A DNA stretch of 64,000 bases, taken from Lacihabitans sp. CS3-21 (GTDB lineage Bacteria > Bacteroidota > Bacteroidia > Cytophagales > Spirosomataceae). The stretch is taken from positions 1-64,000 of the forward strand of contig NZ_RJUD01000016.1 of the NCBI RefSeq assembly GCF_024343675.1, read 5' to 3'. Of the stretch, positions 46,324-54,915 are shown piece by piece. The position numbers and the translations under genes are program-made. Positions within the stretch are counted from its first letter, which is position 1; the number at the start of each line of letters is the position of its first letter. The notes below the pieces were generated by a model. The model had not been told where the DNA came from. It saw only the letters and a program-made list of their open reading frames with translations, and searched no databases.

Positions 46324-46788
46324 ATGGTTAGTCAATTTGGATTCGTTTTATTGTTTTTTGTATCAGGTATCTTGTTGGTGCTTTTGGTTTTGGGAATCGC
46401 CAGACTTCTTAGGCCTTCTAGACCGAATCCTGAGAAAAATGCTGTTTACGAATCTGGGGAAGAAACTGAAGGTACAGCCCATGTTTCTTTTAACTTAAGA
46501 TTTTATATCGTTGCACTTATTTTTATTCTTTTTGATGTAGAATTGGTTTTGCTTTTTCCTTGGGCCACGGTTTTTGGCGATAAACAGCTTTTCGAAGAAA
46601 CCAATGGCGTTTGGGCCATTTATGCAGGAACAGAAATGTTTATTTTTGTGTTTATTTTGGCATTAGGCTTACTTTATGCATGGAAAAAAGGACATTTGGA
46701 TTGGATAAAACCTGTTCAAAAAGAGAATGATTTTAAATCACCTGTTCCTGAAAATCTTTATAAAAACGTTAACGAAAAATATTCATGA
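46324..46788 (+). CDS. nuoA: NADH-quinone oxidoreductase subunit A
   Basis: A 154-aa membrane subunit of respiratory complex I. Three hydrophobic segments are seen: about residues 6-31 ([25 protein letters not shown]), 62-86 ([25 protein letters not shown]) and 98-119. The conserved cytoplasmic loop contains [20 protein letters not shown] and the FDVE motif. Its stop overlaps the nuoB start by four bases (ATGA), so the two are translationally coupled. Slightly longer than E. coli NuoA because of a polar C-terminal tail. Confidence 0.93.
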   Translation: MVSQFGFVLLFFVSGILLVLLVLGIARLLRPSRPNPEKNAVYESGEETEGTAHVSFNLRFYIVALIFILFDVELVLLFPWATVFGDKQLFEETNGVWAIYAGTEMFIFVFILALGLLYAWKKGHLDWIKPVQKENDFKSPVPENLYKNVNEKYS

Positions 46789-47303
46789 ATTTCGATTCTT
46801 TAGAGGCTGTGGATAGATTGAAATCAGGGGAAGGAGAGGTTATTCTGACTTCTGTTGATGAGCTAACCAATTGGGCAAGAGCGAATTCTCTTTGGCCATT
46901 GGGTTTTGGTTTGGCTTGTTGTGCTATTGAAATGATGGCCACTTACGCTTCCAATTATGACCTTGAAAGGTTCGGTATTTTTCCAAGAAACTCACCCCGT
47001 CAGTCGGATTTAATTATCATTTCAGGTACGGTTACTTTCAAAATGGCAGACAGAATCAAACGTCTTTATGAACAAATGCCCGACCCTAAATATGTTATTT
47101 CAATGGGAAGCTGCTCCAACTGTGGAGGTCCATACTGGGAGCATGGTTATCATGTGGTCAAGGGCGTCGACAGAATAATTCCAGTAGATGTTTACGTGCC
47201 CGGTTGTCCACCTCGACCAGAAGCACTCTTGGGAGGCTTGATAAAACTCCAAGAAAAAATCAAAGGCCAGAAGTTTTCTGATGTAAGTGCGGATAGTATT
47301 TAG
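46785..47303 (+). CDS. nuoB: NADH-quinone oxidoreductase subunit B
   Basis: A 172-aa peripheral subunit that carries the terminal N2 [4Fe-4S] cluster of complex I, next to the quinone site. The tandem cysteines are in [11 protein letters not shown] (Cys45, Cys46), and the other two ligands are Cys110 in [13 protein letters not shown] and Cys141 in [12 protein letters not shown]. The [21 protein letters not shown] segment is conserved. Only nuoA and nuoB are present; nuoC onwards does not follow, so the rest of complex I must be encoded elsewhere. Confidence 0.95.
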   Translation: MNFDSLEAVDRLKSGEGEVILTSVDELTNWARANSLWPLGFGLACCAIEMMATYASNYDLERFGIFPRNSPRQSDLIIISGTVTFKMADRIKRLYEQMPDPKYVISMGSCSNCGGPYWEHGYHVVKGVDRIIPVDVYVPGCPPRPEALLGGLIKLQEKIKGQKFSDVSADSI

Positions 47304-47315
47304 CTCTGAGATTGT

Positions 47316-47335
47316 GGTCAGACGACAGTCGGACC
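47316..47335. repeat. 20-bp palindromic repeat, copy A
   Basis: GGTCAGACGACAGTCGGACC: 8-base arms GGTCAGAC and GTCGGACC with a 4-base centre, one mismatch as a palindrome. First member of the repeat family spread over 47.3-48.8 kb. Confidence 0.75.
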
Positions 47336-47503
47336 TGAAGTGTGGTCAGTTTTAACTTTTGGTTTTACATAAACAGAACCTCAAAAATCAAAAATCGGAA
47401 TAAAAAACTGATTTAAGTTCTATCCGCAATTCTTCTAAACTGTCTATTTAATTTTAAATATATATATAAGCAAAACCTTAATTGTCAAGATATTAAAAAT
47501 CAA

Positions 47504-48376
47504 ATGATAACAAAACCATTTTCAAAAATTATAGCCGGCACCATGACTTGGGGTGTATGGGGAAAAAATTGTGATACAAAACAAATGATTGAATTGATGC
47601 AGTCTTGTTTAGAGAATGAAATAACTACCTTTGACCATGCCGATATTTATGGAGATTACACTACAGAAGCTAGTTTTGGAAAAGCCTTTGCTGGAAGCAA
47701 AATTGAAAGAGATAAAATTCAGTTAATTTCTAAGTGCGGAATTCAAATGCTGTCTGAGGAAAGAAAAAACACAGTTAAACACTATGAATATTCGTCTTCT
47801 TACATTATTTGGTCTGTAGAACAATCGCTAAAAAATCTGCAAACCGATTATCTCGATCTTCTTTTGTTGCACAGACCAAGTCCATTGATGAATGCAGATG
47901 AGATAGCCAATGCTGTTGAAAAACTAAAACAAGAAGGTAAAATTATTGATTTCGGAGTTTCCAATTTTACACCTCATCAGTCTGATTTTATCGAGACAAA
48001 AACCAAAATTGCTTATAATCAAATTGAGTTTTCTATCACCCATTTTGAGGCTATGTTAGATGGAAGTTTAAATCATATGCAAACGCGTGGCATTCAGCCG
48101 ATGTCTTGGTCGCCTTTGGGGAGTGTTTTCAAAAAGGATAATGAGCAGTCTTTGCGAGTGAAAAAGATGGCAGAATTGCTGGCAGTGAAATACGAAGTTT
48201 CCATTGATATTATACTTCTTGCTTGGATTCTGAAATATCCCGCTGGTATTTTACCCGTTTGTGGCACAGCAGATACTAGTAGAATTGCCAATTTGACCAA
48301 AGCTTGCCAGGTTGAAATGGAATTACAAGATTGGTTCGCACTATGGACTGAAAGTGCTGGAGTTCCAGTTCCTTGA
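47504..48376 (+). CDS. Aldo/keto reductase
   Basis: A 290-aa NADP(H)-dependent oxidoreductase with a TIM barrel, cytosolic. The start (FSKIIAGTMTWGVWGKNCDTKQM) and the catalytic Tyr/Asp pair in FDHADIYGDYTTEASFG match the YdhF-type group. It carries the usual LISKCGIQ, LDLLLLHRPSPL, DFGVSNFTPHQ and the cofactor region PAGILPVCGTADTSRIAN. Its natural carbonyl substrate is unknown. The gene is flanked on each side by copies of a 20-bp palindrome (47316, 48410), which suggests an accessory insertion or a shared control element. Confidence 0.9.
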   Translation: MITKPFSKIIAGTMTWGVWGKNCDTKQMIELMQSCLENEITTFDHADIYGDYTTEASFGKAFAGSKIERDKIQLISKCGIQMLSEERKNTVKHYEYSSSYIIWSVEQSLKNLQTDYLDLLLLHRPSPLMNADEIANAVEKLKQEGKIIDFGVSNFTPHQSDFIETKTKIAYNQIEFSITHFEAMLDGSLNHMQTRGIQPMSWSPLGSVFKKDNEQSLRVKKMAELLAVKYEVSIDIILLAWILKYPAGILPVCGTADTSRIANLTKACQVEMELQDWFALWTESAGVPVP

Positions 48377-48811
48377 TTTTAAGGGAAAATCAGTATTCAA
48401 TTTAGTTTTGGTCAGACGCTAGTCGGTCCTGATTTAAGTTCATGTAACTAACTGCGGTCAGTAACTATTCAGACCTAATAAAACTTAATATTGGTAATTT
48501 AAAGTCTACGGTTAGACAAAAGACAAACCTGAGTGACAAGGTTTTGATATAGAATTGCATTTAGTGGTAATATTATAGTTGCATCGGCCTTTTTAACATT
48601 TCTATTAGAAGCGATTATCATGTCCGACTATCGTCTGACCGTTGCTTACATTAATTTCCAGGGCCGCGTATCGTCTGACCGCTATTTGCGTTTTTGCGAT
48701 CCTATTACCACCTTCTTTCAGTGGCTTGGTTTACAGGTCCGACTAGCGTCTGACCGCTGTTCGTGCTATTCCGACCATTGTCTGACCAATGTTCGGTTTA
48801 AAATCTAACTG
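48377..48811. repeat. Intergenic cluster of palindromic repeats (copies B to G)
   Basis: 435 bases without a convincing gene, holding six 20-base units: B 48410-48429 (GGTCAGACGCTAGTCGGTCC), C 48456-48475 (degenerate: GGTCAG...CAGACC), D 48621-48640 (TGTCCGACTATCGTCTGACC), E 48661-48680 (GGGCCGCGTATCGTCTGACC), F 48736-48755 (GGTCCGACTAGCGTCTGACC), G 48768-48787 (ATTCCGACCATTGTCTGACC). The arm GTCTGACC (or its complement) is kept in nearly all. B has the opposite orientation to D-G. Spacing is 20-146 bases and irregular. A 62-codon frame through the array is a reading of the repeats, not a gene. Confidence 0.75.
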
Positions 48812-50182
48812 CTACTTCATTATCTCTTCAACTTCATCTGTAGTTTTAGGAATGGCTTCTCCTAAAATTTCATAGCCACTTTCGGTAATTAAGACATTGT
48901 CTTCAATTCTTACACCGCCAAAATCAAGATAGTCTTCGAGTTTTGAATAGTTTACAAATTCTTTGAATTTGCCTTCAGCTTTGTATTTGGTAATAAGTTC
49001 AGGAATGAAATAACAGCCAGGCTCTACGGTTATTACATGACCAGCTTCTAATTCTTTGGCCAAACGTAGCGATTTTAAACCCAATTGGGTACTTCTTTCC
49101 AAACCCTCTCTGTATCCAACGTGATTTTCACCAAGTGCCTCCATATCATGCACGTCTAGGCCTATCATGTGACCTAAACCATGTGGCATAAATAGTCCGC
49201 CAACGCCTTGGGTTAGCATATCTTCAACATTTCCAGTAACCAATCCTAAAGATTTTAGATTGGTTAACAAGATTTTATTTGCATGAAGATGCACCTCACG
49301 ATACTTCAAATTTGGTTTTAAATTTTCTATGGACGAAACCTCCATTTCAAGCACAGTTTCATAAATATCTTTTTGTTTTTGTGTGAATTTACCTGAAATG
49401 GGAATCGTTCTCGTTATATCTCCTGCATAACCCATCTCGGTTTCGCATCCAGAATCATTGATGGCCAATTGCCCAGTTTGCATTTTGTTTCCATGGTAAT
49501 GATTGTGCAGTGTTTGTCCATTGACCGAAAAAATAACAGGATAAGATAATTCAGCATTATGGGCATGCATGGTTTCTAATATTTTTCCGACAACCTCATA
49601 TTCCATTTTTCCTGCAGAGGTAGATTTCATAGCTGTAATATGCATCTGACGAGTAATATTCACCGCCTCTGTCATTTGAAGAATCTCTTCTGCTGTTTTA
49701 ATTGATCTTTGAGCTACTACGGCCTGAATTAAGGACAATGAAGGCTTTAGTTCGCTTACTTTTTGATCAAGAAGTTCTGAGAGAAATATTTGATTGTCAA
49801 ATCTGTATTGTGGTAAAAAATGAAGTGCATTTTTAGAAATGTAGTTGTCGATTTCGGAAGGAGAAATCGTTTTTTCAACACCCACTTTAAAAGCTAAACT
49901 AGCCAAACTTTCATGAGGGCCAATCCAGATGATATCGTCGATAGAAAACTCATGCCCGAAAATGATTTCTTGGTCATTATCAATGTCTATGAGTGCAGCA
50001 AGTCCAGGTAAATTTATTCCGAAATAATACAGAAATGAACTGTCCTGACGGAATCTGAACGTATTATCTGTATAGTTCATTGGGGCTTCGTTGTTTCCGA
50101 GAAACAAAATTTGGCCTTTACCAATGGCTTTTTTTAGGTTATTTCTACGATTTTTATAGGTTTCTGCTGAGAAGAGTTTCAT
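48812..50182 (-). CDS. Xaa-Pro aminopeptidase (M24B)
   Basis: A 456-aa cytosolic metallopeptidase that removes an N-terminal residue preceding proline. The N-terminal creatinase-like domain (FLGNNEAPMNYTDNTFRFRQDSSFLYYFG) is complete. The metal ligands occur in order: Asp of INDSGCETEMGYAGDITRT, the two Asp/His of MPHGLGHMIGLDVHD, the Glu of VITVEPGCYF and the Glu of GVRIEDNVLIT. This is the full pita-bread set for a dinuclear enzyme. The gene starts 31 bases after the DUF4249 gene (to its right on the minus strand) but is probably transcribed separately. Confidence 0.92.
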   Translation of the reverse strand: MKLFSAETYKNRRNNLKKAIGKGQILFLGNNEAPMNYTDNTFRFRQDSSFLYYFGINLPGLAALIDIDNDQEIIFGHEFSIDDIIWIGPHESLASLAFKVGVEKTISPSEIDNYISKNALHFLPQYRFDNQIFLSELLDQKVSELKPSLSLIQAVVAQRSIKTAEEILQMTEAVNITRQMHITAMKSTSAGKMEYEVVGKILETMHAHNAELSYPVIFSVNGQTLHNHYHGNKMQTGQLAINDSGCETEMGYAGDITRTIPISGKFTQKQKDIYETVLEMEVSSIENLKPNLKYREVHLHANKILLTNLKSLGLVTGNVEDMLTQGVGGLFMPHGLGHMIGLDVHDMEALGENHVGYREGLERSTQLGLKSLRLAKELEAGHVITVEPGCYFIPELITKYKAEGKFKEFVNYSKLEDYLDFGGVRIEDNVLITESGYEILGEAIPKTTDEVEEIMK

Positions 50183-50212
50183 TTGAAGGTTTTTTCTTCA
50201 AAAATAATAAAT

Positions 50213-51250
50213 TTATTTTGTCCCTACCACAGTTTCAGTTCTATTGTAGCCCGCCACACAGCCAAATCCATTTTTCACATTGGTATAAACCTGAATCGGT
50301 TCGGCAAAAGGGTTGTCATCTGTACGATTATGCTCTGATAATGACTTCTGATAATCGTAGAATTCTTTACTGATGTTGGAGAGTTGCACCCTAATGATTT
50401 TGTCAGAATCTGGAACAGTTTCTGATTTGTAAGTCCCTGACTTTGTTCTAAATATACTCCGGTTTTCAAAAAAATTGACAGCTCCAATTTTAAATTGATT
50501 CCCATCCGCATTTTGGTCTGTGTAATATGATCTGACCGCTGAGCTTTGTTCATTTGGCCAGCGGAAATATGCATATTTAGTTTTTTCTACTATTGAAACT
50601 TCTTCTTTATTTTCCACATTTTTTATCACGGGTTCTAATTGCTGGTAGGTCATTTCGCCAAAAACCTTATAATAGTTAGGTTCGCCGGCAATGTCAAGCC
50701 AGTCAAATTGAAGTTGATATCCAATATTGGTGTCTTTTTCAAAAAATGTACTCGTGATTTGCATAAATGGTCGAATTTGTAAATTATTGATTCTAACCCT
50801 TTGAGAAGGTATTTTTGTAGATGCTTCCACTTCTAAGTTACCGCTTTTAGCTTTTATGGTATACGTTTTGCCCGATTCTATTCTAAAGTCTCTTCTGGAT
50901 ATTTCGTAAAATTTATGCTTTGGATTAAACTTTAAAATACTGCCTTTTATTCCATCACTGATCGAAACAATGGCATCAGAAACATAATTATTTACCCTCA
51001 GAAAATTCGCCGAATCGCCCGTGTAAATCAAAACTTTTGTGGTGTCTATTTTTACAGTGCCGAAAAGTGGAATTGATTTTCCCAAACTTACATAAATCAT
51101 CGTGTCTTGCGGACAAAGAAAGCTCGTCATTACTAATTTTTCTTGCAAATCTGGAAATCTACTCAAAGGGATATCATCAATGATCGTTTCACAAGAAAGG
51201 AAAATTATGGATAAATAGCTGATTATGAATATATTGAATTTATTTCTCAT
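50213..51250 (-). CDS. DUF4249 lipoprotein partner of a TonB-dependent receptor
   Basis: A 345-aa lipoprotein with lipobox FLSC (Cys20). The mature protein begins with the typical DUF4249 pattern KLVMTSFLCPQDTMIYVSLGKSIPLFG, and continues with DAIVSISDG, YEISRRDFRIESGKTYTIKAK and the beta-rich rest ending near GCVAGYNRTE. It starts 5 bases after the stop of the upstream TonB receptor gene, the standard arrangement in Bacteroidetes. The pair probably binds and imports an unidentified ligand at the outer membrane, the lipoprotein acting as the surface cap. DUF4249 has no assigned function. Confidence 0.88.
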   Translation of the reverse strand: MRNKFNIFIISYLSIIFLSCETIIDDIPLSRFPDLQEKLVMTSFLCPQDTMIYVSLGKSIPLFGTVKIDTTKVLIYTGDSANFLRVNNYVSDAIVSISDGIKGSILKFNPKHKFYEISRRDFRIESGKTYTIKAKSGNLEVEASTKIPSQRVRINNLQIRPFMQITSTFFEKDTNIGYQLQFDWLDIAGEPNYYKVFGEMTYQQLEPVIKNVENKEEVSIVEKTKYAYFRWPNEQSSAVRSYYTDQNADGNQFKIGAVNFFENRSIFRTKSGTYKSETVPDSDKIIRVQLSNISKEFYDYQKSLSEHNRTDDNPFAEPIQVYTNVKNGFGCVAGYNRTETVVGTK

Positions 51251-51255
51251 AATTT

Positions 51256-53688
51256 CTAGAATTTGAAGTTATAGGTTATTGATGGCAGAATAGGGAAGAG
51301 TGAGTACCTTTTTAAGGTCAAAGTATTGTTGGTATTACTACCAGTAGAGGTTCCAAAAAATGTTTGGTCGTTGGAGGCGGTATAGAAAAACGGATTTTTC
51401 CTATTGTAAGCGTTATAAATACTCACGTCCCAAGTTCTTTCAAATCGTTTTTTCTTTTTGTGAAACTGGATGCCCAAATCTAATCTGTGATAAGGCTCAG
51501 CTCTAAAACTGTTTCTTTCGCCGTATTCCTGCACGGTGAAATTCCTCCAGCCAATAGGATTATCCAAATTGTCTCCCCTTATATAGGTGCTCGAATACGC
51601 TCGGTATTCTGCAATTGGAATTGTAAGAGCGTTTCCGGTACCATAAATCCAAATGCCAGAAAGGGTGATTTTTGGTTTAAGTTTATAAATTCCCACCAAA
51701 GAAAGATCGTGTCTTCTGTCGTATTTGGGATAAAATGACTTTCCGAAGTTCAATTCTTCGAATGTCCAAAGTGTTTTCGACCAAGTATAGCCCACCCAAC
51801 CCGAGAATTTCCCAACCTTTTTCTGCACCAAAAACTCCATACCATAAGACTCTCCTTGACCAGAGGTAACTTTGTTTTCCCAGCCATTGTCTTCTACACT
51901 GGTATTGGAGTTTATAGAAAGAAAACTAGCACCTTCTTTATAGCTGATGATGTTGTTCATCTTTTTGTAGTAGCCTTCCAAAGTAATCGAAATACCTTTG
52001 TCTTGGTTGATGTCTTTCACCGCACCAGCCGCTATTTGAGACGAACTCTGCGGTGCCACTTTTTCAGTTGCAGGCACCCAAAGGTCAGTTGGTAAGCCAA
52101 GACCTGTATTGGTCAGCAAATGTAAATATTGGTTCATGTTGGCATAAGAGACTTTTATGGCCAAATCGTCTTTGACTTTGTAAGCCGCTGAAACTCTTGG
52201 CTCTAATCTATGCTGAGGAGCGTTTGTTATCAAATATTGACTGAGTCTCAGGCCAGCATTTATTTTTATTTTGGGTACTGGCGACCAAATACTTTCAGTA
52301 TAAATGGCATTTTCCCATACTTTGTAAGATTTGTCCTTATTTAGATTAACTTCACTTGAAGCATTCTGTAAAATCAGGGCTTCGGGTGTAAAAGTATGGT
52401 GGGTAGCCATAACGCCAAATCTGAAGCTAATATTGGGCTTTTGGTAATAATCTACATCGTATTTTAGGCTATAATCCTCAATACCAGAGTCATAGTTGAG
52501 TGTAAAATTGTTGGCTTCTAAAGAATTCAAACGTGTTTCTTTTGTGAAAATATTGAAACCGTAATTGCTATAAATCAAAGAGGCATTTCCGAAAGTTTTC
52601 TGGCCAAAAACGTGGTTCCAGCGTAAAGTACTGGTTATATTTCCCCAGTTTAGGCCAGCGTCAGAATTGTCTGTTTCTGAAGTATATTTATTATAGAAAA
52701 CGTCATCGCCCAGGTAAGAACTTAGGAATATCTTGTTTTTTGCATTGATTTCGTAATTGAGCTTTATGTTTAAATCATAAAAGTAATAGCCAGAGGTTTG
52801 TTTGCCTTCTGATTCTTGATTTTGAGCTTTTATGAATGGACGCATTACAAAGTCCACGTAGGTTCTTCTTCCCGAAACGAGGAAAGAGCCTTTTGTTGGC
52901 TTGTTTTTATTGAATTTCAATGGTCCTTCGAGCAAAAGTCTTGACGAAATAAGTCCGAATCCACCTTCGCCAGAGAATTTTTCCTTGTTGCCGTCTTTCA
53001 TGGTCAAATCAATGACGGACGAAAGTCTGCCTCCATATCTGGCTGGAAATCCACCTTTGGTCAGTTCCACACTTTTAAGTGCATCGCCATTGAAAGTCGA
53101 GAAAAAGCCAAATAAATGACTGGCATTATAGACCACTGCATCGTCTAAAATTATCAGGTTTTGGTCTGGGCCGCCTCCTCTAACATATATACCAGATTGC
53201 CCCTCAGAGGCTTTTTGTACACCAGGTAGCAATTGAATGATTTTGAGAACGTCTTTTTCGCCCATTAAAGTTGGGAGATTTTTGATTTGATCTACTGGCA
53301 AATCAATTTTAGACATGTTCGGTGAATTGCTTTGTTTGTTTTGCTCTGATTTAGAACTAATTACTACTTCTTGCAGGTAATTTTCATCTTCTAATTCAAT
53401 ATCTAGTTTTTGATTTTTGTTAAAAGGCAAACGCATTATTTTTCTTTGAAAGCCAACCATGGAATATACCAAAGTAACAGAATCTTGAGCAGGAATGGAT
53501 AAGGAGTAATACCCATAAGTTTTGGTCGAAATACCTGTATTAGTGTTAGGCAAATATATATTCACACCTATCAATAGCTCTTTGGTTTTTTTTTCTTTCA
53601 CAAAACCACTGATAGTAACCAATTGCTGGGCATATGATTCGGTAAGAAATAGAATTAATAAAGCACAAATTTGTATAGATTTGAGCAT
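51256..53688 (-). CDS. TonB-dependent receptor with N-terminal carboxypeptidase-regulatory domain
   Basis: An 810-aa outer-membrane receptor. Leader (MLKSIQICALLILFLTESYAQ); residues about 25-110 form a CarboxypepD_reg-like beta-sandwich (GFVKEKKTKELLIGVNIYLPNTNTGISTKTYGYYSLSI). The plug follows: LPTLMGEKDVLKIIQLLPGVQ, GQSGIYVRGGGPDQNLIILDDAVVYN, SVELTKGGFPARYGGRLSSVIDLTMKDG. The barrel ends with the aromatic C-terminal strand ITYNFKF. It forms an operon with the DUF4249 gene. The ligand is not known; no riboswitch or iron-box dyad was found upstream. Confidence 0.92.
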   Translation of the reverse strand: MLKSIQICALLILFLTESYAQQLVTISGFVKEKKTKELLIGVNIYLPNTNTGISTKTYGYYSLSIPAQDSVTLVYSMVGFQRKIMRLPFNKNQKLDIELEDENYLQEVVISSKSEQNKQSNSPNMSKIDLPVDQIKNLPTLMGEKDVLKIIQLLPGVQKASEGQSGIYVRGGGPDQNLIILDDAVVYNASHLFGFFSTFNGDALKSVELTKGGFPARYGGRLSSVIDLTMKDGNKEKFSGEGGFGLISSRLLLEGPLKFNKNKPTKGSFLVSGRRTYVDFVMRPFIKAQNQESEGKQTSGYYFYDLNIKLNYEINAKNKIFLSSYLGDDVFYNKYTSETDNSDAGLNWGNITSTLRWNHVFGQKTFGNASLIYSNYGFNIFTKETRLNSLEANNFTLNYDSGIEDYSLKYDVDYYQKPNISFRFGVMATHHTFTPEALILQNASSEVNLNKDKSYKVWENAIYTESIWSPVPKIKINAGLRLSQYLITNAPQHRLEPRVSAAYKVKDDLAIKVSYANMNQYLHLLTNTGLGLPTDLWVPATEKVAPQSSSQIAAGAVKDINQDKGISITLEGYYKKMNNIISYKEGASFLSINSNTSVEDNGWENKVTSGQGESYGMEFLVQKKVGKFSGWVGYTWSKTLWTFEELNFGKSFYPKYDRRHDLSLVGIYKLKPKITLSGIWIYGTGNALTIPIAEYRAYSSTYIRGDNLDNPIGWRNFTVQEYGERNSFRAEPYHRLDLGIQFHKKKKRFERTWDVSIYNAYNRKNPFFYTASNDQTFFGTSTGSNTNNTLTLKRYSLFPILPSITYNFKF

Positions 53689-53811
53689 TCAGAATTTATA
53701 GTTTATAGTTCTTTTAAAAACGTTAGTTTAGACTAGAATATTAGCAAATTTTTATAAATAGGATTTCGAGAGCCTAAAAATATAGACTCCCGATTCCAAA
53801 AAAGCGTGGGA

Positions 53812-54156
53812 TTATAGAAAAAATGTCTTGGTTTTAGGTTTAGTGGCCACTTCTTCAACTTTGGTTGCCAGTACCTCTGTTATATAGACTTTCTTGTTTT
53901 CTTTGTTTAAATAGTTTCTGGTTTGAAGTTTTCCTTCTATCAATATGAATTTTCCTTTTCCTATTAATGCCTCACATTGCTCAGCTATTTTTCCCCAAGC
54001 AACGATATTATGCCATTGGATATTGGTAATTTCTTCTGAGTTCTGGTTTTCGTAAGTTTCTTTCGTTGCTAGACTAAAACTCGCCAATTTGCTTCTTTCA
54101 AATGTTCTTATGTTGGGATTGTTACCTACGTTTCCGATTAATTTTACTGTGTTCAT
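53812..54156 (-). CDS. Short single-stranded DNA-binding protein, paralogue 1
   Basis: A 114-aa OB-fold protein. The SSB core is complete: MNTVKLIGNVGNNPNIRTF, FSLATKETYENQ, EITNIQWHNIVAWGKIAEQCEALIGKGKFILIEGKLQTRNYLNKENKKVYITEVLATKVE. The acidic C-terminal tail with a DDDIPF-like tip, used by housekeeping SSB to recruit partners, is missing (the end is TKPKTKTFFL), and length is well below the usual 140-180. It is therefore likely an accessory SSB. It lies 95 bases downstream of a paralogue with the same orientation and shares its sequence pattern over its whole length. Confidence 0.88.
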   Translation of the reverse strand: MNTVKLIGNVGNNPNIRTFERSKLASFSLATKETYENQNSEEITNIQWHNIVAWGKIAEQCEALIGKGKFILIEGKLQTRNYLNKENKKVYITEVLATKVEEVATKPKTKTFFL

Positions 54157-54162
54157 TTTATT

Positions 54163-54226
54163 AATGTGTTAATTTGATAATGTGTTAATTTGATAATGTG
54201 TTAATTTGATAATGTGTTAATTTGAT
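54163..54226. repeat. Four perfect tandem copies of a 16-bp unit
   Basis: AATGTGTTAATTTGAT repeated at 54163, 54179, 54195 and 54211 with no mismatch, in the 95-base gap between the two SSB genes, directly before the start of the downstream one. Degenerate copies occur at 27.8 kb. Confidence 0.9.
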
Positions 54227-54251
54227 TATTTGCTACACTTTTTAATAAGAA

Positions 54252-54578
54252 TTACTTCTTTTCAAAAACATACTCCTCAACTTTAAAAGCTTGAATTTCT
54301 GTCACATATACCTTTTGGTTTTGGCTGTTGGTATAGTTTCTGTACACCAATTTCCCCTCTACAAGTACTGATTTTCCTTTTGATATTAACTTTTCGCATT
54401 CATCAGCTACTTTGCCCCACGCAATTACATTGTGCCAAGCGGTATTTTTTACTTCTTGGTTGTTTTTGTCTTGGTAGATGTCGGTAGTGGCTAAACTAAA
54501 GCTAGCTTTTTTGCCTGTGTCAAACTTCATCACGTTTACATCTGCACCTACGTTTCCGATTAATTTTACTGAGTTCAT
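54252..54578 (-). CDS. Short single-stranded DNA-binding protein, paralogue 2
   Basis: A 108-aa OB-fold protein whose core matches the first paralogue: MNSVKLIGNVGADVNVMKFDTGKKASFSLATTDIYQDK, EVKNTAWHNVIAWGKVADECEKLISKGKSVLVEGKLVYRNYTNSQNQKVYVTEIQAFKVEEYVFEKK. It lacks the acidic C-terminal tail entirely. It is the first of two SSB genes on the minus strand. The gap between them contains tandem direct repeats. Like its neighbour it may serve a specialised function such as natural competence or plasmid-type recombination, rather than replication. Confidence 0.88.
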   Translation of the reverse strand: MNSVKLIGNVGADVNVMKFDTGKKASFSLATTDIYQDKNNQEVKNTAWHNVIAWGKVADECEKLISKGKSVLVEGKLVYRNYTNSQNQKVYVTEIQAFKVEEYVFEKK

Positions 54579-54804
54579 TTTTTGTTTTGTTTAAAAATTT
54601 ATAATGTTCGAAACTTCATTTGCTTTGTTTCGATTTGTTGTTGCAAAATTGGGGTGGTGCAGAAAATCTATTCGGTTATTAGTCGTTTGTATTCGAATAT
54701 AAGCGTTTGTTGTTGGTTATATTATTGAATGTCAAATATTTGTAATTATATTTATTTTTAATTATTGATTTGTTTGGTTTTGATTTATTCAGAAGAAATA
54801 ATCG

Positions 54805-54827
54805 TTATTTAAATTTAATCTAAATAA
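54805..54827. promoter_or_regulatory. Iron-box-like dyad 1
   Basis: Arms TTATTTAAA and TCTAAATAA with a 5-base centre; 8 of 9 positions pair. It is 88 bases before the first TonB receptor start. Confidence 0.65.
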
Positions 54828-54876
54828 TTTTTATTTTTATTTGGAATGATTCTAATCTAGATTTACTTTTGTCACG

Positions 54877-54899
54877 TTATTTATAAGAAGTCTAAATAA
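54877..54899. promoter_or_regulatory. Iron-box-like dyad 2
   Basis: Arms TTATTTATA and TCTAAATAA with a 5-base centre; 8 of 9 positions pair. It ends 16 bases before the start codon at 54916, where a bound repressor would block the promoter or translation start. Confidence 0.7.
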
Positions 54900-54915
54900 A
54901 AATTAAAAAAATCAA

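Larger units (their letters stand above)
54579..54915. other. 337-base divergent regulatory gap with iron-box-like dyads
   Basis: AT-rich gap between the SSB gene (-) and the first iron receptor (+). It holds two clear dyads (54805, 54877), described separately, and a weak third one at 54837-54859 (TTATTTGGA, then 5 bases, then TCTAATCTA). No gene is visible. Confidence 0.65.

Noticed and set aside
48621-48787. Possible CRISPR array
   Set aside because: Units are only 20 bases, degenerate, and spaced at 20-55 bases without constant spacer length; no cas gene is present.
48620-48808. A 62-aa open frame through the palindrome cluster
   Set aside because: Its codons repeat the same SDYRLT/SDR/SDHCLT pattern because the frame runs through the repeats; no start signal, no conserved fold, low coding character.
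54163-54226. Iterons of a replication origin
   Set aside because: Four 16-bp repeats alone, without a replication initiator gene or AT-rich unwinding region with DnaA boxes, are not enough to call an origin.
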